In this document: positions 31,690 through 43,536 of the stretch, piece by piece | How the letters are laid out: every line of letters starts with the position of its first letter | How positions within the stretch are numbered: the first letter of the stretch is position 1 | Assembly: GCA_037176705.1 (NCBI GenBank) | Contig: CM073888.1 | Location: 43,964,810-44,028,809 of the forward strand | DNA from: Molossus alvarezi | Lineage: Eukaryota > Chordata > Mammalia > Chiroptera > Molossidae | Direction of reading: 5' to 3' | DNA: 64,000 nt | Position numbers and translations under genes: made by a program | Notes under the pieces: generated by a model | What the model saw: only the letters and a program-made list of their open reading frames with translations | The model's database searches: none | What the model was told of the DNA's origin: nothing

Positions 31690-33225
31690 TTACTACTTAG
31701 GTGAAACATTCCAAACATATACCAACATATGCTATATCCATCACCCAGCTTCAACAATTTTCAGCTCATGGACAATCTTTTTCACCTATACTCTTTCCTA
31801 CTTACCCTACCTACCTTCCATCTCCCCCATGTTTGGAAGGAAAACTCAGACATCATGTCACTTCATTTGTAGTAATATTTATAGCACTAAAAGCTAAGGA
31901 CTATTAAAAAATAAACTGACAAAATAGATCCAGAGACATGGAAATAGGAAACAGACTGACAAACCTCAGAAGGGAGGAGGATTGGGGGGGATGGGAAGCG
32001 GTAAACTAAGAATTTATATAAATATATGAATAACCCTTGGACACAGACAACAATGTGGTGAAGGTGGGGGGGGGTGTCAATGGAGGAAAAAAGGAGAGAC
32101 ATTTGTAACACTTTCAACAATAAAGATAAATTTTAAGAAAAAGGAAAACATAAACCCAATTATCACACTTGATATATAAGTCCCTTACGCCATCAAACAT
32201 CCAGTATTTAAACTTCTCCAAAATGTCTCAAAAGTGTTGAATAATTTATTTTTATAGTGTGTTTGTTCAAACCAGAATTCAAATAAAGTCCATATATCGT
32301 AACAGCTCTCTCAAATCTGTTTTACTCTACAGATTCCCTCTTTGTCTCTTTTTTTTTTCATCCCTTGCAATATATAATTTTAAATAAATGGTGTGGTCTG
32401 TCCTATAGTGTTTTTTATTGTCTGGCTTTTGCTGATTGCATCCCAGTGGTGTCACTCGACACAGTCATTGTTCCTCCTGTATTGTTGGGAAATTGGTAGA
32501 GGCTTGATTGGATTCAGGATGGATTTTGGGGGGGGGGGTAATACCTTATGGGTGGTAGTATATAGTTCCATCAGAAATATTTAATATCCTGATTGTCTTT
32601 TTTTTTTTTTTTTTTTTTGAGAGGTTGGCAATTATGAATGACCATTGCTTGGATTCATTCATATTTTAAATGTGGTTTGAAAAATAGCAGTATGCTTTAA
32701 TATCTTCTTTAATCATTGGCTAGAATATATCTAAGAAAAAAATCCTCAAATATTTGGTTAACCTGAGATGCATTTGTAGAAAAGACAGGATACATGCTTA
32801 ATTTGTTTCCTTTACCAGTTTTCAAGATAACATCCTGCAGTGGCAATTTAAGAATTAAAAAAGTTTATTTTAAAAATATGATTATGAACTCAAAGATTTA
32901 AACACATTTGTTGTATTTCAGTTTGTTGAAGTTACTGCTGTCTGTATTGATGATCAAGTTGTCCTGTCTTGGGTTCCTGACTCCTCGACATGGCCCTACC
33001 CTTTCTTTCATAACTTTCTGGGTTCTTGCCTCGACAAAAAGGTTCCAGGCTCCTCTTATAAATGTCCTGCCTCGGATCTAAAATAAACCATTTCCTCAAG
33101 CAGCCCTGATTCTGTTCATTAAAAACTTGTATCTAGGCAACAGTCTAGGCACTGGGATTCTCGTTGCCACTGGGTTGTTCATTGTCCCTTCGCTGCTTCA
33201 GTAGACAGAAGTAGAAAATCTTTTA
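31690..33225. repeat. Old L1M/HAL1-type 3' region, split by a younger L1 tail
   Basis: Pieces occur in consensus order: 'tatccatcacccagcttcaac' (31735), 'gacatcatgtcacttcatttgtag' (31850), then after the insert 'atcaaacatccagtatttaaacttctcc' (32192), 'aattcaaataaagtccatat' (32275), 'gattgtctttt', 'ccattgcttggattcattc' (32642), and 'tcctcaagcagccctgattctg' (33092). Non-coding. The inserted element at 31910 gives relative age. Confidence 0.65.
31910..32138 (+). mobile_element. LINE-1 3' UTR fragment, 5'-truncated
   Basis: Matches the 3' UTR of the bat L1 seen at 38.2 and 40.5 kb: 'acaaaatagatccagagacatgg', 'cagactgacaaacctcagaag', a G-rich run, 'acacagacaacaatgtgg', 'gtcaatggaggaaaaaaggagagac', then an A-rich tail. 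Only ~230 bases of the element were copied. It cuts an old L1M 3' end. Confidence 0.85.
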
Positions 33226-33469
33226 AAAATTTTTTATTTTAAGGTAAATTATTTCATGAGTTCATATTATTTTTAACGCAAATTCAGAACGACAGGGCTT
33301 TTTTTTACTTAAACCTCAATGAACTTGCTTCATTACCTTCCCTCACCAATGCTCACATTCCCAATTCTCAGTGACAGTAAAATAAATACTCATTTGCTTT
33401 ATTCTATAATATATGCAAATGGTCCCAGAATCGCACCACCAACATCGGAAGATGGAGAGCCCAGGTAGA
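33226..33469. other. Unassigned AT-rich DNA
   Basis: Nothing recognisable. Confidence 0.4.
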
Positions 33470-33625
33470 AGAAATAAGTGTCAAAGCCTTAAGACAGAAA
33501 CAAGCTTGGCCTGTTTGAGGAATAGTAAATAGACCGGCGTGACTCGAGTGTCGCTGAGGAGTGGAGGGATGGTAGAGATGCCGTTCTAGGGTAGGCAGGG
33601 GCAGCTGGTACCTGTCTTGTACTGT
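33470..33625. repeat. Ancient mammal-wide repeat fragment
   Basis: 'aagccttaagacagaaacaagcttggcctgtttgaggaatag', 'accggcgtgactcgagtgtcgctgaggag' follow the same old mammalian family as the 22.0 and 30.6 kb pieces. Confidence 0.55.
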
Positions 33626-34300
33626 ACTGCTCTGCTGGGATGCCTGCTGTGCATCTCAGACAACATAGGGCTGTGCTATGAGCCTCACGCCTCTCACCAA
33701 CTGCATTCTGAGTGAGGAGGGTCTCACGGAGCTGCTCAGGGGACTCATTACTCATAGAGCTGGGGGTGGACCAGAGACTGGCTCCTGTCTGGAACACTGG
33801 AGGATGAGAGAGGTTGCTGAACTGGGGGAGCTGAGAAGGTGCAACTGAGCTGAGATGGGCCTGCACTCTCAAGCTTGTAAGGGTGAGGGCACAGGATACT
33901 TCCCGGGGACCAGAGGAGGCCCTGCAGGACTCGGGTGACATGGATTGTCTCAGACTCGCTCCACTAAGGCCATGCAGAGAAGCACAGGGACCCCAGAATC
34001 AAGAGGCTGGATGAGACTGCTTAGGGGGTTCAGGGAGGGTTCCAGTGACCACCAGAATAGAGATGAATCCTTCTGGGAAAGGGAACTACAGGAGGAGGGG
34101 GCCACAAAAATTCTCCCTCAAAGAAAGCATCATCTTTGAACTTCACCAGGCACAGAGCCAAAGGCAGCTCAGGGTGCTTTCAGCTCCAACAAGCCCTTTC
34201 CTGTCCCATCTTCCCCCCACCCCAGCCTCCCCACAGGTCAGCACCGCCCACCATAGACTCCCCTCCAGGGCGAGGTGAAAGAAGAGCCAAACTTAAATCA
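33626..34300. other. GC-rich unclassified block
   Basis: Clearly richer in G+C than its flanks. The minus strand holds a 150-codon open frame (33489-33941) rich in Ser, Pro and Arg, beginning MSPESCRASSGPREVS. The plus strand has shorter overlapping frames, which suggests composition rather than coding. A pyrimidine-rich tract ending in CAG at 34203-34235 is acceptor-like on the plus strand. No family recognised. Confidence 0.3.
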
Positions 34301-34619
34301 ATTCAGAATTTCTATTTCAAACTAAGACTGTGCTTTTACTTTGTCCTCACTGTTGGGCGGTCTATGATCTAAGAGTGAACAGGAAAGTTCATGAGCTTGC
34401 AAAGTTTTCATTCAGCAATGGATGAGGATCGATTCCACTAAATAAAGTAAAAGGAACAGTGAAATAGAAAAGTAACACTAAAAACAACGTTGCCTTTTGA
34501 TTACATCCTGGATCATGCTAGTCCACATACTGGTTGTAGCTTTCTGCAGTCTAACCTAATCCCAGCTAATATGGCAGGTCCATCCCACGGGTGGGCAGTT
34601 TTATATGGTGGTGATGTGT

Positions 34620-34815
34620 ACATCTCTATGGCCAGACTACTAGGGCTTGACCCTGCTTTTGCCACTTACATGCTGTGTAACCTTGGGCAATTTACTGTGC
34701 CTCTCTGTTCCTCCTCTGTAAAATGGGAATGCCAATAACATTACCGCCTTCATATTGTTGTTGTGAGAATTAAATAAATGAATACCTGTAAAGCACTTAT
34801 AACAATTCTTGAGAA
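34620..34815 (+). repeat. MIR SINE
   Basis: Textbook MIR order: 'gccacttacatgctgtgtaaccttgggcaatttac', 'cctctctgttcctcctctgtaaaatggga', 'ttgttgttgtgagaattaaataaatg', 'tgtaaagcacttataac'. One of the better preserved MIRs here. Confidence 0.9.
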
Positions 34816-36234
34816 CCACAAACTGGCATTAAGTCAATTAGAGACAGTGCTATAATTCATGGCATATAAAAATAATTACATTTTCAGTTAACGAAGAACA
34901 CACTTACCAGTGGCAATTGCTCTTTTTCTGTCTCCTTTTGAAGTCACACACTCTGGCACATATGGGGTTCATTAGTACAGAATCCAGTGGGACATGGACT
35001 GCGAGTGGTTTTCTAACTAAAGGCGAAGGTTAAAGCGAGATGAACATTCTGATTCCCCAGAGGTCCCATGTGCTTCCATAGTGCACCTTGGCACTTCAGA
35101 AAGCCGTGTGAAAGCTTTGGGGTCCAACCAGGCTCAGTGATGACTCAGTCTTTCAGGTGTGGACTCACCCCTAAGGACTTGGGAGTTTGTCTTAGAAGTT
35201 GCCTATACTGAAACATGCTGTAATTACCAGGGTGTCGTGTGTTGCGTAAACTATCAAGGGCCTCATTTGGAACTGCCAGTTGACAAGACATCTGGAGAAA
35301 GCTGCGTTTTCTGTTCTGTTTTCCCAAAAGTACTGACTCACTGTGTGTGACCAGAGCATGCAATTAGTCATGAATAAAGGGTATTAAAGGTGACCCAGTT
35401 ACTTCCCTTATGAACGCTGATCTCAGAACCATATTCTTCTTGCCCAAAATAGTCAACATAGCTCTCTCTCTAAACAATTGCTACTGCCCTGTGAGATGGA
35501 CTAAAGGAACACTATTTTGTGTTTTACTTCACACACTCAAAATAGAATCAGACTATTGCTGTGCCTTCAATTGTATTATTAAACAAATTTTCTTACATAA
35601 ATTTGATAAACTCAATTAATAAAATACTTTGTTTATGAAGAAGCCTGTTTGCCTTCCAAAGTTGAAGTTTTAAAAATAACTTAAAATTTTTTTATTATTT
35701 TTGTTCTACCCTGTACTTTTGAGGCAAGAGCTAGAACATTAAAATTATGCTAAAAGAATTTAACAAAAATTTCAGTTTGTTGCAAAAATATACTCTTGAA
35801 ATAGTTTTTAAAAATCAAGAAGACTTTGTATATACATATTACATCAATGCCAGAGTCAAATAATAATGTTATTCCTTGGTCTTCAACATCTGACTGAAAT
35901 AACAGACGTGGAGGGAAACCACTTCATCTAAAGTTGGTACAGCATATATGGTTTCCTTCAAAAAGAAAAAATTGTCACTATATCTGAATTATTTTACAAT
36001 AGCATTTAAAAGGTTATTGAACTTGATGAGCACCGTACATACTGACCCAGAAAACTGGATATGTCAGGGTCCCATGAGGAGGATTTCTATTTATTGCATA
36101 TATTAATAACAGTTTGAGGAAATATAATTACCACTTCTAAAGAAAGATTCAGAGTTGAAGATTAAGTTAACATACACATCTTTGGGTGAATAAAGGCTTG
36201 ACCTGATAAAAAATCTAATGCAGTTTCTTGTTTT
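34816..36234. other. Unassigned, probably unique DNA
   Basis: No VES, L1 or other repeat recognised in about 1.4 kb. Small open frames at 35159-35363 occur on both strands and are taken as chance. Confidence 0.4.
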
Positions 36235-36350
36235 TATTCCCAACTCTGACCCTAACTCATAATGTCAAATTAAGCAGTCATTTCTGTCCTATTTCTTTCA
36301 ATTTTCCCATCTGAAAAATGAGGGACTGCATTGTCTCAAGGGGATATTGT
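36235..36350 (+). repeat. Weak MIR-like fragment
   Basis: 'caactctgaccctaactcataatg ... tttcttteaatt'-type order with 'ttttcccatctgaaaaatgaggg' resembles the MIR core but is heavily mutated. Confidence 0.3.
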
Positions 36351-36846
36351 GTTGCTTTCTCTCTAGTTCTTAAAACTAAGACTGAAACTAGGGCAGTTTC
36401 CTGCCTGATGTGATTATGATCCAAGAGGTTTTCAAGGATACTGCACCCTAAAATCTCTCTCCCGTTACCACGAGTATCATTCCAGAGACTCAAAGCAAGT
36501 AAGGTATGTGGAGATCCCTCCTGTTGAATCACTGCTCTTATTTGATCAAGAAACAGTTTGATCAAGAGAAATAGTCTTGCTGACAGTGTCGCAGTGGAAA
36601 TCCATAGTCCCAATCAAGGAACAGCAAAAGCACAGTCTATACACAGCGAAATGGAAAATAGATGTTTCTGGAGGCACATTTTTCCCATTTAACAATTTTA
36701 CCCAAAGATGTTCATGCTTGAAATTTGAGACTGAACCCTAGAATTCTGTACTCCACTTAATCAAACTGAGCACATGAAATAACCATTTATAGAGTCTCTC
36801 CTATGTGTCCAGTTCTGAGGAATTAAAGACAAAAAACAAATACAAA

Positions 36847-36870
36847 ACACACACACACACACACACACAA
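36847..36870. repeat. (AC)n microsatellite
   Basis: About 12 perfect AC units. The surrounding DNA (36351-37163) has no other recognisable feature. Confidence 0.95.
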
Positions 36871-37176
36871 AACCATAAACAAAGACAAGATATAGTTTTT
36901 GCCCATGAACTTATAACATGATAGAATAATACAACTTTGGAACATTCAAGAAAGCATATTCTGTTTATTTACTTGATATAAGAAAAAATTTGGGGGTTAA
37001 TTTAGTATCTGTTAAGAAAATGAAGGTATAGAAAAGCATTTCCCAACCTAGCTAAGATTTGGGAGATCTTTTGTGTGTAGGAGGAATCCTGGAGCATTCT
37101 TCTCTTCCTATTTCTTCCCTTAGAAGTGTTATTTAGTCAAAACCCAATTTTGCTACAAAATATGAAAATGTGGTCA

Positions 37177-38410
37177 GTTTTGCAGATTAACCCCTTATCT
37201 GATGTATCATTGACAATTATGCTATCCCTTTCCTTTTTGTGAGTTCCCTTTCCATTTTGATGGTTGTTTCTTTTGCTGTGCAGAAGCTTTTTAGTTTTAT
37301 GTAGTCCCATGTGTTCATTTTTTCCTGTGTTTGTTGCCTTAGGTGATGTATCAGTGAAAATTCTGCTGCGTATGATGTCCGAAATTTTGTTGCCTACATT
37401 TTCTTCTAGGATTTTTATGGATTCACAGGTCACTTTTAAGTCTTTTATCCATTTTGTGTTTATTCTTGTGTATGATATAAGTTGATGGTCTAGTTTCAAA
37501 ATATATAGAGAGTACTCATGTAACTCAACAAAAGAAAGACAAAGAACCCAATTAAAAAATGGGCAAAGGACCTAATAGACACCTCTCCAAACAGGACATA
37601 CAAATGGCCAAGAGACTTATGAAGAAATGCTCAACATCACTAATCACCAGAGAGATGCAAATTAAAACAACAATGAGGTATCATCTCACACCTGTCAGAA
37701 TGGCCACCATCAACAAATCATCAAACAAGTGTCAGCGAGGGTATGGAGAAAAGGGGACTCTAGTACACTGCTGGTGGGAATGCAGACTGGGGCAGCCACT
37801 ATGGAAAACACTATGACGTTACCTCAAAAAATTGAATTGCCATTTGACCCAGTGATCCCACTTCTAGGAATATACCCTAAGAAGCCTGAAACACCAATCA
37901 GAAAGAATATATGTACCCCTATTTTCATAGCAGCACTATTTACAATCGCTAAGATCTGGAAACAACCCAAGTGTCCATCAGTAGACAAATGGATAAAAAA
38001 GCTGTGGTGTATATATATACACAATGGAGTACTATGCAGCTGTAAGAAAGAAAGATCTCTTATCCTTTGAGATGGCATGGAAGGACCTAGAGAGTATTAT
38101 CCTAAGCAAAATAAGCCAAGCAGAGAAAGACAAATATCACATGATCTCATTTATTTGTGGAATATAATGAACATAACAGTCTGAGGAACAGGGTAGACCC
38201 AGAGATGTGAAAGTAGAGTACAGACTGACAACGCTCAGAAGAGAGGGTTGTGGGGAGGGGAGAGATAAACCACAGAACTTATATGCATGTATGCATAACT
38301 GAGGGACACGGACAACAAAGCTAGGGACAGGGTTGGGGGGGTTGGGGAGGAGTGTGTCAATGGGGAAAAAAAGGAGAAACATCTTTAACAAAAATAATAA
38401 AAAAAAGAAA
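37177..38410 (+). mobile_element. Twin-primed (5'-inverted) LINE-1
   Basis: Bases 37186-37498 are ORF2 sequence on the minus strand (MKLDHQLISYTRINTKWIK ... NDTSDKGL). From about 37500 the very next part of ORF2 runs on the plus strand (NGQ..., then [43 protein letters not shown]) through the 3' UTR to an A-rich tail near 38405. Flanks gaaaatgtggtca (37164-37176) and gaaaatgtgttca (38411-38423) form the target duplication. This is the classic twin-priming product. Non-functional. Confidence 0.92.
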
Positions 38411-38423
38411 GAAAATGTGTTCA

Positions 38424-39910
38424 ATTGGTTTTGTATTCGATAAACAGCACAACATGACAATGAGCAAAATGCATAGTACAGACCTGCTCTACCCGCTTTA
38501 GCTGAAGCCAAAACTGATTCCAACTCACATTAGGCCTTGGAGCTGGGAAAGAAGCACTCATCATTTCTCATGTGACCTGGTCAGTGAAAGAAGTCACTGA
38601 AGGGACCCTCCACCCCTGCTGGGTGAATGAAGAAGTGAAGAGCTCAGTGGTCCAATGCCCAGATTTGTTTTCTTAGTTTCTGTTACTCCTATTAAACTTG
38701 TTGCTCTTACATAGGCAGAGTCATCCATCTGCTCAACACAGATGTTCTTTGAAGAGATTATTGGCTTTAGTGTGCAATACATAGATGAGTAGAATACAGA
38801 AGTCGACTCTGGATCAGGTAGAATCAATATTTAAGTTTTGATTTATATGTGTTTTGCTTCTTGGTAATCTTGGTAGACTCTATGCAAAAATAAATACATG
38901 AATTGCTCTTTGAGAGAAACTCAAAACATAATCTGACTAGAACTAGAAGTTGCTCCTTCTAAAAAAAGTTCTCTGAATTCCTTAATCAGAAATCGAGAGA
39001 AAAAAATTTAACTAAAAAAAATGGCTGCCCCAGTAATATCAGTGTTCTTGAAAGGATGATTCCTTAAGCAATTCACAAGCAGATAAACTCACTTTATTGA
39101 AAGCTTCTTCAAAGCTGGGATTTCTAAAAAAAATCTAAGGCTGATCTGTTCAACAAAATGTTTCTTATATACAGATCCTTGTAAGCCCAGAGACTTTCTT
39201 AGGATAAGATAGAATTAAAAATGAAAATAATAAATGGGGCAGTCTCCTGGGATTTTTAGTTTTTCTTGGTTCTTGCTAGATCAGAAACCTCATAGGGGCC
39301 CTCTTCTTAATGTTATTTCAGTATAAGTATTTCCATGTCCAGTTCCAGCTGGAAGCAGGCACTGTGGATCATGTGAAAATTCAGCAAGTACACACAAAAT
39401 TAGCCCTCAGCTTTTGAACCTTTAAAAGGCTTGGGTCAGGGTTGAGTTTATTCAAAATTACAAGCCCCTAGAGATCAACAGTGTCACTCTCCGACAAGGT
39501 GTCTTTAGCCCCAAACTTCTATTTTTTAATATTCAAACACATCCTCCTGCTCCCTCTCTTGCCTTTGACCCATTTATTCCCCAGAACAAAGGACCTCTAA
39601 GGACATAGATATATGTTAGATGTAAAATGAGAAATACAAAAGCCTAGCTAAACCATTTCATGGTCATATCTGATACTGGAACCCCAGGTACCTTGGATAA
39701 TTTGGGGAAGGGGAGAGTGGATAAGAAGTGTAAGAACTCTTTTTAGATCTGTTTGGACTGAAAGCAAAATAAAAACAAGCATTTACTAAAAATTTCATAA
39801 AACCGTATTTCAGTATTACTCATCTTTACAAGATGTATTTGTAGCCCTCAACTTTCCAACAGGCTGGTTTCCAAAAGTTTGTTTGTTAATTGTTTTTCTG
39901 GATATGAAAA
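38424..39910. other. Unassigned, probably unique DNA
   Basis: About 1.5 kb free of recognisable repeats or convincing open frames. It closes the 14-kb VES-free interval. Confidence 0.4.
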
Positions 39911-39919
39911 GCCATTTTT

Positions 39920-40172
39920 CTTTCTTTCTTTTTTTTTTTTTTAATCTTCACCCGAGGACATTTTTGCATCTATCTTCAGATAGAGTGGGTGGGAGAAAGA
40001 GAGAGAGAGAAACATCGATGTGAGAGAGACACATCAAATGGCCGCCACCCACACGACCCCAACTGGGGCCCGGGACAAACTGCAACTGAGGTACGTGCCC
40101 TTAGTGGGAACCAAACCCCGGACTCTCTGGTCCACGGGCCAACGCTGTAACTGCTGAGCCAAACTGGCCAGG
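39920..40172 (-). mobile_element. VES SINE, minus strand
   Basis: Full-length reverse copy: tail aatcttcacccgaggac, GA body, 'gggacaaactgcaactgagg', 'ggaaccaaaccccggactctctggtccacgggcc' and head aaactggccagggcc. Flanking gccattttt (39911, 40173) is the duplication. Confidence 0.92.
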
Positions 40173-40214
40173 GCCATTTTTTTTATAAACAATGTTGTGA
40201 ATTAGTAGCACTTG

Positions 40215-40685
40215 ATAGCAGCACTATTTACAATAACTAAGATCTGGAAATAATCGAAGTATCCATCAGTAGACGAGTGGATAAAAAAGCTGTGGTACAT
40301 ATACACAATGGAGTACTATGCAGCTGTAAGAAATAAAAATCTCTTATCCTTTGAGATGCTATGGAGGGACCTGGAAAGTATTATCCTAAGCAAAACAAGC
40401 CAAGCAGAAAAGGACAAATATCACATGATCTCACTTATTTCTGGAACATAATGAACTAAACAAACTGATGAACAAAATAGACCCAGAGATATAGAAGTAG
40501 GGTACGGACTGACTTTCCACAGAAGCGGGGTGGAGGGAAGGAATAAACCACAGAACTTACATGCATAACCAATGGACATAGACAACAAAACTGGGGAGGG
40601 GGTGGGAGGGGTTCGGGAGGAGGGAGTCATTGGGGGTAAAAGGAGAAACATCTGTAACAAAAATAAATAATAAAAAAAAAGAAGT
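40215..40685 (+). mobile_element. LINE-1 3' end, 5'-truncated
   Basis: Starts in the last ~60 codons of ORF2 ('atagcagcactatttacaataac ... gtactatgcagctg') and runs through the 3' UTR ('acccagagatatagaagtaggg', G-rich run, 'acatctgtaacaaaaataa') to the A-tail. Flanks agtagcacttg (40204) and agtagctcttg (40686) mark the target duplication. Same family as the 45-kb element. Confidence 0.9.
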
Positions 40686-41149
40686 AGTAGCTCTTGGGCT
40701 TTTTGTGTCATGAACCCCTTTGAGAATGTATTAATAGTTGTGGACACACTTCCTAGAAAAAGTCTCATATGCCTAGATGCCCTAATTTTTTATACATATT
40801 TAGTGGCTTCAGAGATCCATTGAAACTGTTTCCTATGAAGAACTTCTGTTCTCAGGTGCCAGGCTAGCTTAAATGCTAAAATTCATAGCCATAGAATGAA
40901 TTAAACAGACTTTTACACTCTGGTCTAGAGATGGCACCACGAAATATAGCAGCATATTAAACAACACACTTGCAATTATGCCTCTGGACACCAGTACCAC
41001 GTACCACCACATTAACATCTCCGAAAGGCCTTGAGTTCCATTTGAACCAGAACTCACTCTGTACACAGAAAAAAAAAAGCAATAACAGGTTTGGACAAAT
41101 GACATGTATCTGCTCTTACAGTGTCATATGGAATGGAGTAGTTTCTCTT

Positions 41150-41575
41150 CTCTAAAAGATCCTTTATAGTCCATCTATTTTCCCTTCCCTCCCCACTAAA
41201 CCTGGCAACCACTGATCTTTTTACTGTCTGTAAAACTATAGTGTTGCCTTTTCTAGAATGTCTTATATGTGAAACCATACACTATGTGGCCTTTTCAAAT
41301 TGGCTTCTTTTACTTAATAATATGCATTTCCATTTCCTCGTGGAAAGTACACGCCAAGAGAGAACACTAATGGAAACTGTGGACTTCAGGTTATTATGAA
41401 GCGTCTTGTAGGTTCACCATTGTAACAAATGTATGCCTCTCTGGTGGAGGATGATGATGGTGGAGGAGGCTATGCCCGTGTGGGGCAGGAAGCATATGGG
41501 AAATCTGTACTTTCTGCTCAGTTTTTTTCTGTGAACCTAACATTGCTCTAATAAATAAAGTGTATTAAGAATTTC
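41150..41575. mobile_element. Old L1M 3'-end pieces
   Basis: The first half (to ~41340) reads 'cctggcaaccactgatctttttactgtc' and 'ttgccttttctagaatgtcttatatg', an L1M 3' UTR in antisense. The second half (41340-41575) reads 'taacaaatgtatgcctctctggtggaggatg' ... 'ctgctcagtttttttctgtgaacc' ... 'aataaataaagtgtatta', an L1M tail in sense. Non-coding. Confidence 0.6.
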
Positions 41576-41689
41576 TTTTTAAACGCAATGTTCTAAGAAA
41601 CACAAACAGCCAAGTAACCCTACTGTGTCCTTCTTATTCATGTTACTTCCCTGTATCAGCTGACCACTTGAGCTAAAAGTGACAGAGAA

Positions 41690-41905
41690 GCCCGGCTGGT
41701 GTGGCTCAGTGGTTGAGTGTCAACCTATGCACCAAGAGGTCGCTGGTTCGATTCCTGGTCAGGGCACATGCCCAGGTTATAGGCCAAATCCCCAGTGGGG
41801 GGCATGTAGGAGGTGGCTAATCAATGTTCTCTCTCATCAGTGTTTCTATCCTCTCTCCCTCTCCCTTCCTTTCTCTCTAAAAATCAGTAAAGGAAAAAAA
41901 TAATA
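41690..41905 (+). mobile_element. VES SINE, plus strand
   Basis: Head GCCCGGCTGGTGTGGCTCAGTGG, 'caacctatgcaccaagagg', B box GGTTCGATTCC, tail aaaaatcagtaaagg. Duplication aaaagtgacagagaa (41675-41689) and aaaagagacagagaa (41906-41920), one mismatch. Confidence 0.93.
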
Positions 41906-41920
41906 AAAAGAGACAGAGAA

Positions 41921-42484
41921 GGAAAGAGAAAGATCGGGTAACCCATATTTCCTTTTCCTTTTGGTCCTTCCTGATTCATCAGTAGCCTCAGGTAGAGCAC
42001 ATTGGTAGAATGAACAGTTGTCAAGAAGTGAAATGAAAGCAGTCAAGTAAAACTTGTGCAGCATTTTCATCCGTCCGGTAAGAACAAAAGACAAAGGAAA
42101 GTAGAAGCTACTAATTATGAATTATACAATTTTGGAGATTACATACAAAAGTTAAATGTTCTATATTTGTATTTTACTCTGGCACTACACAATACAAAAG
42201 ATAAACGGTAAAATTCAAGGTAATAATTTTCAGTTTCAACTTAGAATGATCTCAAACAGCAAATTAGAAATGCTCATGAGGACTCAATAGAGAGACCACA
42301 GAAGAAATGGAAAATGCTTTATTTTATACTTTCACACCTTTACTGGCAACTTTCTCCTGATTTTTGAACAAGGGGGCTCCCATTTTTATTTTGCACTGGG
42401 CCTGCAAATTATGTGGTTGGTCCTGCATGAAATAATAGTGAGAAGTAAAAAGAAATGTTATGCAGAAAAAGTTTTAAACTCTAT
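41921..42484. other. Unassigned DNA
   Basis: No recognisable feature. Confidence 0.4.
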
Positions 42485-42645
42485 ACAAACAAAGCCACTA
42501 GCCACACATGGCTATTGAAATTGAAATTATATTGAATTAAAAATGCAATTCTTCTGTTGCGATTCAAGAATTCAATAGCCACAAGTAGCTAATGGCTACT
42601 ATGTTGGACACCACAGCTACAGGACATTTCTTTTGTCACAAAAAA
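42485..42645. mobile_element. hAT-Charlie-type MITE
   Basis: 'agccactagccacacatggctattgaaattg' followed by 'ttcaatagccacaagtagctaatggctactatgttggac' and 'aggacatttcttttgtcac' is an old mammalian MER-type DNA element; same family as 6.83 kb. Confidence 0.6.
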
Positions 42646-43084
42646 ATTCCATTCAACATCGTTGTTTTATAGTTTAAACACTTTGTGAAATGCTGGGTTA
42701 ATCAACCTTAATTGGAGCTCTTTAATCCAGAATTTTTCTGAATCTTGGATATGGAAATCTGTATCTCCAAGAGGGGGCTACAGGATGAAACATTTCCACT
42801 CTTATTTAATCAAAGCTTGTTTTTCTCTCAGACAATCAACTTATGATTCAGGGCTATCTTTTTTCAAAAGGGAAAGAAATATTTTTTAAGGATTTTCAAT
42901 AGGAAAGATGATATACATGTTACTAATGGATTGAAAAGTCGTTTGAATATGTGATGAGACTCTGATGTTATAGAACTGATGCTTCGTGGACCGAGTTCAG
43001 GGAAATTCTTCTCTGGAGAATACTTTAGTTTATCATGTTGCCTGCTGACTCTTTTGAGTTAATTTTTCATAATAAAAATATTGG
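42646..43084. other. Unassigned AT-rich DNA
   Basis: Nothing recognisable. Confidence 0.4.
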
Positions 43085-43422
43085 TTCCATGAGCTACAAA
43101 TACACATAACAGCATGCATGAATTTTTTAAAGCATCATGCTAAATGAAAGAAACCAGACACAAAATGCTATGTACTGTATGGTTTCATTTCTATGACATT
43201 CTAGAAAACAAAACCGTAGGGACAAATCAGATCAGGGGCTTTTTTGGGGGAAGAAATGGAATATAATGGGGGATTAGGGAAATTTGGGAGGTGACAAAAC
43301 TATTTCATGTCTTCATCGTGGTACTGGTTACATGACTTTACATGTTCACGCAAACTTTGAATTAAATTGTACACTTGAAAAGGGTGGGTTACACTAATTA
43401 CATACATATATGTATGTATATG
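43085..43422 (+). mobile_element. Old L1M 3' end
   Basis: 'gctaaatgaaagaaaccagacacaaaatgc', 'tatggtttcatttctatgacattctag', 'catcgtggtactggttacatgac' and 'attaaattgtacacttgaaaagggtg' follow an ancient L1 3' UTR. A mariner MITE lies at its end. Confidence 0.75.
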
Positions 43423-43536
43423 CAGGATGGGGCAAAAGTAGGTTTACAGTTGTTTGTATAGAAAATAATACAATAATTAATAAATAATACAAAAATAAAC
43501 TCACGTTACTCACAGCTGTAAACCTACTTTTGTCCC

